NCBI GenBank assembly: GCA_902596605.1
Contig: CACJUU010000001.1
Location: 1-64,000, forward strand
Source: an uncultured Alphaproteobacteria bacterium
GTDB taxonomy: Bacteria > Pseudomonadota > Alphaproteobacteria > Rhodobacterales > Rhodobacteraceae
Direction of reading: 5' to 3'
DNA length: 64,000 nt
In this document: piece after piece, positions 55,895-64,000 of the stretch
Position numbering within the stretch: position 1 is the first letter of the stretch
Layout: every line of letters starts with the position of its first letter
Translations under genes and position numbers: made by a program
Notes under the pieces: model-generated
Databases searched by the model: none
What the model saw: the letters and a program-made list of their open reading frames with translations, nothing else
Told to the model about the DNA's origin: nothing

Positions 55895-57265
55895 TCATAA
55901 AATTTGGAAATCAATTCCTGCCAAAACACTGTCAATTTTATCGAACATTTCATGGATTTGACTTTCTTCAATAATTAAGGGTGGACAAAATGCCAAACTG
56001 TCGCCTGGAAGTGACCTTAAAATAACACCTGCTTCTTGGATTTTTTGCTGTATTTTCGCTGAAACTTTTCTACTGGGGTCGGGTTTCTTATTCGAACCAG
56101 GCTCAGACACAAATTCTATTGCACCAATTAACCCAACAGCCCTGACATCTCCAACAAAATCATATTTTTTTAAGCTTCTCACCCTTTCAGTAAAAATTTT
56201 TTCCATCTTTCTCACATGATCCACAATTTTTTTCTCTTCATAAATTTCAAGCGTTCTAAGAGCTATTGCAGCAGACATAGGATGAGCAGAATAAGTAAAT
56301 CCATGACCAAAAATCCCGAGTTCGTTGGCCTGGTTTTCTATTTCAGAAACAATAGTTTCATTAATGAGCAAGGCTGATATGGGTGCATAAGCACCAGATA
56401 AAGCCTTGGCACAAGTTAAGATATCTGGTTTTAGGTTAAACGTATCCGAGCCCCACATATTTCCCGTTCTACCAAATCCACAGATCACTTCATCTGCAAT
56501 GAAAAGCACATCATATTTTTTAAGTAATACCTGTACTTTAGAAAAGTAATTTTCAGGAGGAATAATAACGCCACCAGCTCCCATTACTGGCTCTGCGATA
56601 AATGCCCCGATAGTATCAGGACCTTCTTCAAGGATAAGTTCCTCAAGGTCATTTAACATTCTGTCTACAAAGTTTTGTTCAGATTCGTTTTCAAGTTTTT
56701 CTATAAAATAATGTGGACAAGAAGTGTGCCTAACAAAGTCTAAGGGCAACCCAAACCCGTTTTGAGCATACGGTAGCCCTGTTAAACTTCCTGCAACCAT
56801 AGTTACGCCATGATAGCCTCTTTTCCGACTAATGATTTTTCTCTTTTCAGGTCGACCTAGAGCGTTTTGATAGTACCAGACAACTTTGATTGCAGTATCA
56901 TTAGCCTCAGATCCCGAATTACAAAAGAAGACTTTTCCTAATCCTTCTGGAGCTATTCCAACAAGTTTTTCAGCCAAGTTAGCAGCGACTTCCGGCACTT
57001 TACCCGCGAAACTATGATAAAAGGGAAGCTTTTCCATTTGCTTAGTTGCAGCTTCAACTAAATCTTTATTATTAAACCCCAATGACGCACACCACAAACC
57101 ACTCATGCCTTCTATAAATTTTGTATTTGAATTGTCGTAAACATATACACCCTCTCCCCTGCAAATCACATGTGGACCAGTTTCTTTTAAAGTTTGGGGG
57201 TTAGTATACGGATGGAAATGATTTTCAATGTCTTTGGCCTCAATTGAATTAACTATTCTGTTCAT
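55895..57265 (-). CDS. Class III (omega) aminotransferase
   Basis: This 456-residue PLP enzyme has FIEGMSGLWCASLGF, FFCNSGSEANDTAIKV (phosphate-binding), SRKRGYHGVTMVAGSLTG and LFIADEVICGFGRTG with the PLP-binding Asp. The Schiff-base Lys lies in CAKALSGAYAPIS, and a later motif is HGFTYSAHPMSAAIALRTL. The sequence type is that of omega-amino acid/putrescine:pyruvate aminotransferases, so an amine or beta-amino acid donor is likely but not specified. It is divergent from mepA across 168 bp. Confidence 0.9.
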   Translation of the reverse strand: MNRIVNSIEAKDIENHFHPYTNPQTLKETGPHVICRGEGVYVYDNSNTKFIEGMSGLWCASLGFNNKDLVEAATKQMEKLPFYHSFAGKVPEVAANLAEKLVGIAPEGLGKVFFCNSGSEANDTAIKVVWYYQNALGRPEKRKIISRKRGYHGVTMVAGSLTGLPYAQNGFGLPLDFVRHTSCPHYFIEKLENESEQNFVDRMLNDLEELILEEGPDTIGAFIAEPVMGAGGVIIPPENYFSKVQVLLKKYDVLFIADEVICGFGRTGNMWGSDTFNLKPDILTCAKALSGAYAPISALLINETIVSEIENQANELGIFGHGFTYSAHPMSAAIALRTLEIYEEKKIVDHVRKMEKIFTERVRSLKKYDFVGDVRAVGLIGAIEFVSEPGSNKKPDPSRKVSAKIQQKIQEAGVILRSLPGDSLAFCPPLIIEESQIHEMFDKIDSVLAGIDFQIL

Positions 57266-57433
57266 AGTATTTCCTCCAGCAACAGATGAATTAAATGTGC
57301 GTTTTATTATAAGCTTAACAGAACATTCCTATTCTGAAAGATTTTATATTGAACTTCCAAAATTTAGAGTCTAATGCTTAGTAAAACTAGTATGATTATT
57401 ATACCTTTATATTTTGAGGAGTACTGACGACAA

Positions 57434-58381
57434 ATGACTATATTAAAAGGATTTCTTTTTTTCAAAATATTTTGTATCTCGGCCCTTTTGAGCGTCGCCT
57501 TCGCCCATGATGCATCGGATAAAGTATTGGCAAAAAAAATTTTTGGTAACTTCATAACACCAACAAAATTAACGTCTGAAAGCGTTGGAAAATATAATAA
57601 AGGATGTCTCAACGGCGGAGTTGAGTTGCCAGTTAAGGGTGAAACATGGCAACACATAAACTCAAAAAGAGGACGTAATTGGGGACACCCAAGGCTAATA
57701 GATTTTACAAAGGACCTTTCTCAAAAAGTTGCAGACTTTGGATGGATGGGGCTATATATAGGTGATCTTGGCAACCCAAGAGGGGGGCCTACCCCTTATG
57801 GCCACGCCGCTCACCAAGTAGGGTTAGAGGTAGATATAAAATTCAGAAAACCAGCGACTCTAGACCTATCAGTGGAGGACAGTCATAATGACCGCAGGTA
57901 CGGAAAACCGTCTTTTAAAGAGCTGAATGTAGTGTCAAAGAATCAAAAAAACGTTAACTCCAATTGGACTCCAGAACATATGGCCATTTTGAAAGCTGCG
58001 GCGCAAGATGAAAGAGTAAATAAAATTTTTGTTAACGCAGCAATAAAAGTTTGGATGTGTAAAAACGCAAAATCAGTAAATAGGTCTTGGTTAATGAAGA
58101 TACGGCCAGAGAAAGGTCATAGTGAGCATTTTCATGTTAGGCTAAAGTGTCCTGAGGGGTCGCCAGATTGCATCAACACACCACTTTGGAATAAGTATAA
58201 AAATGTAGATGGTTGTGACAAGCAGTTGGCTTGGTGGGTCACAGATAGGCTTGAACCGAAAAAGAAAGTTATAAAAAAGACTATTAAAATCAAGAAAAAA
58301 TATAAATGTTCTCACGCAAGATGCTACTTACCGGAAGATCTGCCAAAGGCTTGCCTTAAAACCATGCATATTGAAAATTAA
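57434..58381 (+). CDS. mepA: Penicillin-insensitive murein endopeptidase
   Basis: MepA is a periplasmic zinc peptidase that cuts peptidoglycan cross-links. The 315-residue protein has a signal peptide ending in SVAFA, then the family start ICLNGG-type region GCLNGGVELPVKGETWQ. The zinc motif HAAHQVGLEVDIKF and the C-terminal HSEHFHVRLKCPEGSPDC carry the metal ligands. A basic linker (KKKVIKKTIKIKKKYK) and a cysteine-containing tail follow the catalytic domain. It stands alone on its strand, convergent with the bactofilin pair. Confidence 0.93.
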   Translation: MTILKGFLFFKIFCISALLSVAFAHDASDKVLAKKIFGNFITPTKLTSESVGKYNKGCLNGGVELPVKGETWQHINSKRGRNWGHPRLIDFTKDLSQKVADFGWMGLYIGDLGNPRGGPTPYGHAAHQVGLEVDIKFRKPATLDLSVEDSHNDRRYGKPSFKELNVVSKNQKNVNSNWTPEHMAILKAAAQDERVNKIFVNAAIKVWMCKNAKSVNRSWLMKIRPEKGHSEHFHVRLKCPEGSPDCINTPLWNKYKNVDGCDKQLAWWVTDRLEPKKKVIKKTIKIKKKYKCSHARCYLPEDLPKACLKTMHIEN

Positions 58382-58389
58382 AGTTAAAT

Positions 58390-58728
58390 TTAGTTGCGAC
58401 AAATATTTTGTAGACCTTTTTCTCTTAATAAAATAGCTGGAGAAAAACTTCTATTTATTTCTTCTTCGTAAAGGCTATCAACCATTTCTACAAGATCTGA
58501 AACCCTAGTAATGCGACCGTTACTGCAATTAGCGCTATATTTTTCTTGAAGCTCTTTTCCAAAAAAAACTATGTAACCATCCCATAAACCGGTAATGTAC
58601 GCGGATTTAGTGGCAACACTAAGTGTCTTCCAGTTCCCATAATTCTCTACAACAACGTAAGGTCCAGCAGTAAAGCAGAAAAAAAAAGTTATGATTAAAA
58701 GCTTAAAAACTAGTAATTTATTTCGCAA
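58390..58728 (-). CDS. Small secreted or membrane-anchored protein of unknown function
   Basis: I do not recognise this 112-residue protein. A hydrophobic N-terminal segment (LLVFKLLIITFFFCFTAG) looks like a signal peptide or single anchor. The rest is a soluble domain with WKTLSVATKSAYITGLWDG, a pattern loosely resembling Rap1a/Tai-type periplasmic domains, and two cysteines (CSNG, NICRN) that could form a disulfide. It starts at TTG inside the end of the bactofilin gene (11-bp overlap), so it is translationally coupled to it and may act at the same envelope site. Confidence 0.6.
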   Translation of the reverse strand: MRNKLLVFKLLIITFFFCFTAGPYVVVENYGNWKTLSVATKSAYITGLWDGYIVFFGKELQEKYSANCSNGRITRVSDLVEMVDSLYEEEINRSFSPAILLREKGLQNICRN

Positions 58729-59122
58729 TTGCCTTATCAGTTAAAGAGTATATTGAACTATCTTCTTCGCTTTCATTCTCACCTGATTTTCTTTGCGACT
58801 TAGCTATCCTTATCACCTTACCATTAAAGTTTGCGCCAGTCTCAATTGAAATCTCGCTGTGTTCGATATCCCCTTTAACGGTAGATCCAGCATCTAATTT
58901 TACAGTGTCGGATCGAATAAATCCTGTAAAATTTCCCTGAACAGTAATAGCTTTTACAATGATTTTGCCGTCCACCTTTGCGCTTGGACCTAAGGTTAAA
59001 TTATCTCCCAATATGTCGCCAGAGGCTTTACCCTCAATCAAAAGTTCCCCTTTGAAGTCAATTTTTCCTTTTATAACGGTATCTGAAGAGATAACTGAGC
59101 TAGAATTAGTAAAATTATTCAT
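58718..59122 (-). CDS. Bactofilin (polymer-forming cytoskeletal protein)
   Basis: Bactofilins form nucleotide-free filaments that organise cell-wall enzymes and polar structures. The 134-residue protein has the repeating beta-helix pattern typical of the family: SSVISSDTVIKGKIDFKGELLIEGKASGDI, then VDGKIIVKAITVQGNFTG and GSTVKGDIEHSEISIETGANFNGKV. The C-terminal tail (from residue 105) is acidic and probably disordered. ATG 59122 is preferred over the upstream in-frame start because bactofilin N-terminal tails are short. A murein endopeptidase gene is the next neighbour, as is common for bactofilins. Confidence 0.9.
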   Translation of the reverse strand: MNNFTNSSSVISSDTVIKGKIDFKGELLIEGKASGDILGDNLTLGPSAKVDGKIIVKAITVQGNFTGFIRSDTVKLDAGSTVKGDIEHSEISIETGANFNGKVIRIAKSQRKSGENESEEDSSIYSLTDKAIAK

Positions 59123-59210
59123 AGTTTTGTACCTAAAGTTTCTCATGCAAAAATACACTAAAACTATATTAAATCAAGGCTAATAGGAGAGAAAGAAAAG
59201 CTAGTTACAA

Positions 59211-59882
59211 TTACATTTTATATGTTCTTCGTCTCTTCGGGCTATATTCGTAAGCCCTATGGACCTCTTTTGTGATTTCGTTGATTTCCTTTATTGTAAC
59301 TTTCATAGCTGGGACACCCAATTTTTTTGCAGCTAATCTTCTAAAAGCACCATAACTATCATAGATCTGAATAAGTTTTTCAAACTCATCTATCAAGTCA
59401 TTTGCTTCAAGATCATTTCTTGCTAACCCTTTCATGTCAGCATCCTCGTTCTTATGTCGTTGTCTGTCTGATCCCGGCGCAGATATTTTCATCATTGCTT
59501 GGATATGAGATACGTATTTTTCAGACCTAACAGCATTCCAGACTGCTTTTTCTCCATTTCCAGAGTTTAAGGCGGTAATTGCTGTCATTGCATAAATTTG
59601 AGCTCTTTGAGCATAACTAAGCACCTTCTTAGTCTGTTCATCATAGTCAGCATTTTCTGAGTTTGAGTTATTATAAACCATAGAGCTTAAATTAGAGGTA
59701 TACTCCTTTCTTGACCATTCCTTTAGGTTTGGTGAGATTGGATTTTCTTTTACAGCACAACAAAACTTAATTATATCATAGAGGTCCTTAGAACCCTCCT
59801 CCAGGGTTTCCGGTTCAAGTTTAACGTCCTTATTAAATAACAAATCGCTTTTTGACGTTTTTTGATAAACAAATTCGTTCAT
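59211..59882 (-). CDS. Conserved-looking protein of unknown function
   Basis: I do not recognise this 223-residue protein. It has no signal peptide or membrane span and is predicted to be mostly helical. A central stretch (TKKVLSYAQRAQIYAMTAITALNSGNGEKAVWNAVRSEKYVSHIQAM) looks repeat-like and helical, resembling tetratricopeptide-type packing. The C-terminal half (LGVPAMKVTIKEINEITKEVHRAYEYSPKRRRTYKM) ends in a strongly basic tail. It stands alone, divergent from the HxlR regulator. Codon use and length look normal for a real gene. Confidence 0.55.
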   Translation of the reverse strand: MNEFVYQKTSKSDLLFNKDVKLEPETLEEGSKDLYDIIKFCCAVKENPISPNLKEWSRKEYTSNLSSMVYNNSNSENADYDEQTKKVLSYAQRAQIYAMTAITALNSGNGEKAVWNAVRSEKYVSHIQAMMKISAPGSDRQRHKNEDADMKGLARNDLEANDLIDEFEKLIQIYDSYGAFRRLAAKKLGVPAMKVTIKEINEITKEVHRAYEYSPKRRRTYKM

Positions 59883-60018
59883 TATGTATCTCTTTGGTAT
59901 ACGTTGATTCTAATTATTAATATTACAAATTTCTGCAATCTGTATACCATTTCATGTTTTTTTTTAATTATTTGCCACAAGATTATTTTGTGTAGTAGAA
60001 ACACATTAAATAAAAATG

Positions 60019-60034
60019 TTGACTTCTTCGTCAA
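60019..60034. promoter_or_regulatory. Dyad upstream of the HxlR regulator gene
   Basis: TTGAC-TTCTTC-GTCAA is a perfect 5-bp inverted repeat that overlaps a possible -35 box (TTGACT). A possible -10 (TACAAT, 60044-60049) lies 19 bp downstream. Such a site could serve autoregulation by the HxlR protein encoded 56 bp further on, or control the divergent orphan gene. Five-base arms can occur by chance. Confidence 0.35.
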
Positions 60035-60089
60035 GGTTCATGATACAATGCAATTTGACGTAGCGTAAACTAAAATTGGGAAAATTTAT

Positions 60090-60530
60090 ATGTCAAATAG
60101 AGGCAACCACCGAAATGAATGTAGTATCGCAACGGCCCTATCAATTTTGGGAGACAAATGGACACTCTTGATTGCAAGGGATATCATGATGGGTAATCAA
60201 AACTTCGAATCCATTCAAAATAACCTCAATATCTCAAGAAACCTATTGACAGAGCGATTAAAGTCTATGGCAAGCAAAAAATTGATTTCGCGTTATGTAC
60301 CTGACAACAAGAAGAGAGCTGAGTATGTTCCTACAGAAAGGTGCAAAGATCTAGTCAAAATTTTTCTTTCTCTCTCTTTGTGGGCAGACCGATGGGTTCC
60401 TGATACGAGACGTCCAAAAATGGCGGGAGTGATCAATGAAGAGGTTACAGAGATCGGTCTTCAAGTGATACCGTTTAATAAAGAAGAAGAGAACAAGAAT
60501 ATAAAACTGTCTAAAAGGCTTGCTAATTAG
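60090..60530 (+). CDS. HxlR-family winged helix-turn-helix regulator
   Basis: This 146-residue regulator has the HxlR/DUF24 core: CSIATALSILGDKWTLLIARDIMMGNQNFESIQ, then LNISRNLLTERLKSMASKKLISRYVP with the recognition helix, and the wing EYVPTERCKDLVKI. The N-terminal Cys (residue 11) is the redox-active position in several HxlR-type sensors of reactive species. The target is unknown; candidates are its own promoter and the ABC exporter genes 161 bp downstream. Confidence 0.88.
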   Translation: MSNRGNHRNECSIATALSILGDKWTLLIARDIMMGNQNFESIQNNLNISRNLLTERLKSMASKKLISRYVPDNKKRAEYVPTERCKDLVKIFLSLSLWADRWVPDTRRPKMAGVINEEVTEIGLQVIPFNKEEENKNIKLSKRLAN

Positions 60531-60691
60531 CATCGCTTGATTTTTGATTATCTTCTGGGATCATCTTGTGTTAACAAGCTCAACAATAAATAGCGTCACA
60601 ATGACTTAAAATAGTTTCTCATTGAAAGATGTGAAAGCTCCACTATTTCAAACAAAAATAATATTTCTCATATCAGAAAGATATTAAGGCA

Positions 60692-61363
60692 ATGAAAGAT
60701 CATATTGTGGAAATAAAGGATGTTTCAAAAATCTTTGTTACAAACTCAGGACCTCTCGAGCTTTTTACCGATGTAAATATCAACTTTTACCCTTCTACTA
60801 GCTACGCTCTTATTGGTGAGAGCGGCGTTGGCAAGTCAACACTTTTGCATATCGCTTCCGGACTCGAGAAACCTTCTACCGGTGAGGTTTTTTTTGGAAA
60901 GCAAAACTTTTGGGATCTTAAAGCATCTGCTCAAGCTTTATTGAGACTGAATGAGACAGCGATTATATTCCAACAATATAATTTGATTCCATGTCTCTCT
61001 GTTAAAGAGAATATTGAATTCCAATCTAGGGTTAATAGGAAGCATGATAACGAATATATCAACACAATTATTGACGATCTCCAAATTGCCAGATTACTAG
61101 GAGAGTGGCCGGAAAATCTTTCTGGAGGAGAACAGCAAAGGGTAGCTATAGCAAGAGCATTAGCCGCTCAACCAAAAATTTTATTTGCGGATGAACCGAC
61201 CGGTAGCTTGGATGAAAAGAATTCAAAAATAGTTTTAGACATGCTCTTAAACATAAATAGAAAGTATAATACCAGCCTAGTAGTGATAACGCACTCAATT
61301 GCCATCGCCTCCAAATTAGAAGTTTGCCTAGAGCTTAAATCAAGAAAAATATCAAATAAATGA
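60692..61363 (+). CDS. ABC transporter ATP-binding protein (LolD/MacB type)
   Basis: This 223-residue ATPase of the FtsE/LolD/MacB family has Walker A GESGVGKST, Q-loop FQQYNLIPCLSVKENIEF, signature LSGGEQQRVAIARALA and Walker B ILFADEPTGSLDEKN. Its stop overlaps the start of the FtsX-type permease (ATGA). With the downstream lipocalin-like gene it forms a three-gene set known from many proteobacteria, probably for lipid or lipoprotein extraction across the envelope. Confidence 0.92.
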   Translation: MKDHIVEIKDVSKIFVTNSGPLELFTDVNINFYPSTSYALIGESGVGKSTLLHIASGLEKPSTGEVFFGKQNFWDLKASAQALLRLNETAIIFQQYNLIPCLSVKENIEFQSRVNRKHDNEYINTIIDDLQIARLLGEWPENLSGGEQQRVAIARALAAQPKILFADEPTGSLDEKNSKIVLDMLLNINRKYNTSLVVITHSIAIASKLEVCLELKSRKISNK

Positions 61364-63783
61364 ACCAATTTTTTCTAGTACTTAGAGTAATTGTCGCGAA
61401 TTGGAAAAAAGCAAAAGGGCAACTCTTTTTCACTATATTAGGTATAGCAATAGCTTCAACTCTTTGGTCGAGCGTAGACATTGTGAACAACCAAACCATT
61501 AAAGCACAAAAACGATCGATCGATCTCTTACAAACGGCTTTCAAGCCTATAATTATTGATAGGGAATTACCTTATGTAAGTCAGAGCGATTATGTTCGAT
61601 TGCGCCTCAATGGATGGATTGTAAACCCTGTGATACGAGCACCTTTAAAAAACACAAAGATTATTATTGTAGGCATCGATCTTTTGACAGATGGAAAAAA
61701 AATACTACCCAGTGGTAAAAATCTTGCTGATACCAATTTTTTAGAAATGCACGCAAATGGTGAGGCCTTATTATTTGGCTCTGGTAAGACTTTTGAGAAG
61801 ATAACAAACAACCTTTCTAATTTTACTAGGATAGAACTCGCTCATTTACCCGAAGATACTCTAATCGGTGATATTACTTCGGTCCAAAGTCTACTGAATA
61901 TGGAGGGAAGATTTACATACTTCGAGTATATAAATAGAAGCTTAAACACTCTTAATAAGCTCCCACTTAAAAATTTAATGTTGATCGACGATAATAGTGC
62001 TGGAGAATTCCGTTTTATCTCCGAAAGCTTTACATTCAACATTAGAGCATTCGGATTTCTCTCCTTTTTTGTCGGAATGTTTATTGTTTATACCAGCATC
62101 GGTATGGCATATGACCAGCGAAGACTCACCGTAAAAATTATGAAGACGATGGGGATTGAAAGAACTCTAATCAATTTGACACTAGTGATAGAGTTACTTT
62201 TAATTGCATTATTTTCTGGTTCGATTGGAGCATTTGGCGGTTTTCTACTAGCCCGAGAACTTCTTCCAGATATAAATAACACAATCTCAAATATTTATAA
62301 TAGTCCAGTAGATGGAAAAATTGAGTTAACAGTTAGTTGGTACTTTTATAGTGTATTAATCGCAGGACTAGGCACTTTGTTAGCTTGCTCCAGGGCACTG
62401 TTAAGGCTTGATGATTTAAAACCAGTAGAGCCGACTGGTCATAAGAAATTCCACTGGAGAAAAAAGCTTTCTATCATTTTTTATGTAATGCTTTTACCTT
62501 TAACCTTCATTTTTTACTACTTATCAATAAGTTCCAACATAAAAATCGCCAACTTCCTATTTTTGGGATCAGTAATTGTTCTCGGTTGTATTTTACTACC
62601 TTTGTTTATTAAACTTTTTTTGTTTTTCATTGCCAAAAACCTACCGGAACGATTTGCACTATCTTTTTGGCTGCTCAGAGATACTCAAAAATTTGGCACG
62701 CTTCTTTTTGCAGGCTACATCGCTTTTTTCTTAGCTCTATCAATAAATGTTGGAGTTCACGGAATGGTAACAAGCTTCAAATCAACTTTTATCGAGTGGC
62801 TGGAGAATAGGATCTTCGCTGAATATTATATCAATATAGCGAATGAAGGTCAGCTTAATAAAGTACAAGATGTGGTTAAAAAATATAATGGAGAGACTTA
62901 TCCTATTATAAAGAATAAAGGTAGGTATAATAATAAGGCTGTCGAGATCTATGGGTTCAATCCTTCCTCTGTTTATGAAGAAAATTGGCCTTTATTAGAC
63001 AAAAAAAGAAATGCATGGAATAGTATCAGAAGCGGGGAGGTAATCTTTGTTAGCGAACAGTTATCTATCCGAGAAAAAATAAAATTAGATGATCTTTTAG
63101 AATTAGAGATTAATGACAAAAAGTTTCGTGTCCAGGTTGGTGGAATTTACGCAGATTATGGCAACCCACATAATCAGTTAATGATGCAACTTAAACTTTT
63201 TAGAACATTTTTTTCATCTCAGATTCCGAGTACCATTGCAGTTAAACTTGAAGAACGCAATCGTTTAAATTTTTTCAATGAGTTATCATCAAAGATTGTG
63301 ATTAATCCAGAAGCAATTATCAATCCGCAACAAGTACGAAAAATTTCTCTAGGAATCTTTGATAATACTTTCAAGATAAGTTTTCAACTCGCCTTAATAA
63401 CTTTATTTGTGGCAGCATTCACGCTCTACACTAATCTAATTAGTATAAATAAATTAAGAAAAAAAGATCTCCTACCGGTCTATCTGATTGGCTTTTCTGT
63501 AAACCAGGTTATACGCTTGGAGCTATTGAAGATCTTCATTTTGACCAATATGGTCTGTTTCCTTTCGATTGGAATGGGTGTAACGATAACTTTTATATTG
63601 TCGGAAGTGATAAACCCAAATTTTTTTGGATGGAGGATTCCAATACAAGTTTTCCCAAAATACTGGCTACAAATCTGGATTATTGCCACTATGGCTTCAG
63701 TTTTCTCGACTATTTTATCTTTTAGAATGTCAAATATGAAAACGCAGTCAAATTTTGATAGAAAAATATTTAGACCATTATGA
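61360..63783 (+). CDS. FtsX-type ABC transporter permease
   Basis: This 807-residue permease has FtsX/MacB domain architecture doubled: two sets of membrane spans. There is an N-terminal anchor (residues 20-36), then spans near 225-245, 265-290 and 325-345. A second set lies around 375-395, 400-425 and 445-465, with a large periplasmic region 470-670, and the last spans are near 670-690, 725-750 and 765-790. No catalytic motif is expected. ATG start and TGA stop overlap its neighbours by 4 bp, so all three genes are co-translated. It is similar in layout to permeases paired with AttH-like proteins. Confidence 0.88.
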   Translation: MNQFFLVLRVIVANWKKAKGQLFFTILGIAIASTLWSSVDIVNNQTIKAQKRSIDLLQTAFKPIIIDRELPYVSQSDYVRLRLNGWIVNPVIRAPLKNTKIIIVGIDLLTDGKKILPSGKNLADTNFLEMHANGEALLFGSGKTFEKITNNLSNFTRIELAHLPEDTLIGDITSVQSLLNMEGRFTYFEYINRSLNTLNKLPLKNLMLIDDNSAGEFRFISESFTFNIRAFGFLSFFVGMFIVYTSIGMAYDQRRLTVKIMKTMGIERTLINLTLVIELLLIALFSGSIGAFGGFLLARELLPDINNTISNIYNSPVDGKIELTVSWYFYSVLIAGLGTLLACSRALLRLDDLKPVEPTGHKKFHWRKKLSIIFYVMLLPLTFIFYYLSISSNIKIANFLFLGSVIVLGCILLPLFIKLFLFFIAKNLPERFALSFWLLRDTQKFGTLLFAGYIAFFLALSINVGVHGMVTSFKSTFIEWLENRIFAEYYINIANEGQLNKVQDVVKKYNGETYPIIKNKGRYNNKAVEIYGFNPSSVYEENWPLLDKKRNAWNSIRSGEVIFVSEQLSIREKIKLDDLLELEINDKKFRVQVGGIYADYGNPHNQLMMQLKLFRTFFSSQIPSTIAVKLEERNRLNFFNELSSKIVINPEAIINPQQVRKISLGIFDNTFKISFQLALITLFVAAFTLYTNLISINKLRKKDLLPVYLIGFSVNQVIRLELLKIFILTNMVCFLSIGMGVTITFILSEVINPNFFGWRIPIQVFPKYWLQIWIIATMASVFSTILSFRMSNMKTQSNFDRKIFRPL

Positions 63784-64000
63784 GCCGCAAGATATTAGTA
63801 TTTCTGTTTTGTTTTTTGGTATTTGGTTATAACGCATCGGCTGATACTCATAATAACGAATTTAATTTAGCAGATCCAGACTATCAGATTACTTTCCCAA
63901 GGGATCATGGCCCACACAAAAACTTTAGAATTGAATGGTGGTATTTGACTTCAAATCTAAAGTCTGAATCCATAGAAAATTTGGGTATACAATGGACCTT
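63780..64000 (+). CDS. Lipocalin-like (AttH/CrtC-type) secreted protein, partial
   Basis: Only the first 73 codons are in the window. A signal peptide (ILVFLFCFLVFGYNASA) is followed by DPDYQITFPRDHGPHKNFRIEWWYLTSNL. This is the start of the AttH/carotenoid 1,2-hydratase-like (COG5621) family, where HPxFxxEWWY-type sequence is conserved. Such genes commonly follow a LolD-FtsX pair. The protein is probably periplasmic or lipid-interacting; the enzymatic role is unproven. ATG 63780 overlaps the permease stop. Confidence 0.8.
   Translation, partial: MSRKILVFLFCFLVFGYNASADTHNNEFNLADPDYQITFPRDHGPHKNFRIEWWYLTSNLKSESIENLGIQWT

Overview
The window is a contiguous, AT-rich (roughly one third GC by eye), gene-dense stretch of a bacterial chromosome. 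The gene families point to a marine alphaproteobacterium: a red-type form I RuBisCO operon in the order cbbF-cbbP-cbbA-cbbL-cbbS-cbbX, a four-subunit sarcosine-oxidase-like complex followed by fhs and folD, a DmdA-like GcvT protein, a carnitine dehydrogenase/thioesterase fusion, urease, and leucine and branched-chain acid catabolism. I cannot place it below class from sequence alone. No intergenic gap exceeds about 210 bp, except the first 392 bp, which hold only a gene fragment and a tRNA. No insertion sequence, prophage, CRISPR array or rRNA was seen.

Layout. 1-392: sulfotransferase-like gene fragment and tRNA-Leu(CAA). 393-1441 (+): YqaA/DedA-type membrane protein and DsbB. 1417-7181 (-): a tight housekeeping operon (cysS, citramalate synthase, squalene/phytoene synthase-like, HhH-GPD glycosylase, esterase, HNH nuclease). 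7295-8026 (+): MlaA. 8028-14155 (-): Calvin-cycle operon headed by a small unknown membrane protein. No cbbR is present; instead a divergent pair follows (14317-16041, +), an alpha/beta-hydrolase fused to a class III nucleotide cyclase plus a stand-alone cyclic-nucleotide-binding protein. 16050-16772 (-): class I glutamine amidotransferase that seems to begin at an ATT codon.

16950-31400 (+): a large C1/methylated-amine block. It holds soxBDAG, fhs, folD, an NrtS-like protein, a uronate-dehydrogenase-like SDR, a ThDP enzyme, a transthyretin-like protein, a DmdA-like GcvT protein, a BKACE (dehydrocarnitine-cleavage type) and carnitine dehydrogenase fused to a betainyl-CoA thioesterase. Read together these suggest conversion of carnitine to glycine betaine, stepwise N-demethylation onto tetrahydrofolate, and oxidation of the C1 units to formate with ATP gain.

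31429-53630 (-): a long run of same-strand genes: an acyl-CoA ligase, a LivGHMKF-type ABC transporter with structured RNA around the binding-protein gene, a PaaK-like ligase, thiolase, SDR, isovaleryl-CoA dehydrogenase, methylcrotonyl-CoA carboxylase and HMG-CoA lyase. A complete urease operon (ureDABCEFG) follows, and only after it comes the methylglutaconyl-CoA hydratase that the leucine pathway needs. 53759-57265 (-): glycerate kinase, SDR and class III aminotransferase. 57434-64000: MepA (+), bactofilin with a small secreted protein and an orphan protein (-), an HxlR regulator (+), and a LolD/FtsX-type ABC exporter with a lipocalin-like (AttH/CrtC-type) protein that runs off the end of the window.

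The most noteworthy items are the DmdA-like gene embedded in a carnitine/betaine operon, a sarcosine oxidase delta subunit without its zinc cysteines, a transthyretin-like protein lacking the YRGS tail, the cyclase/CNB pair in the place where cbbR usually sits, and the urease operon that separates leucine-catabolism genes.
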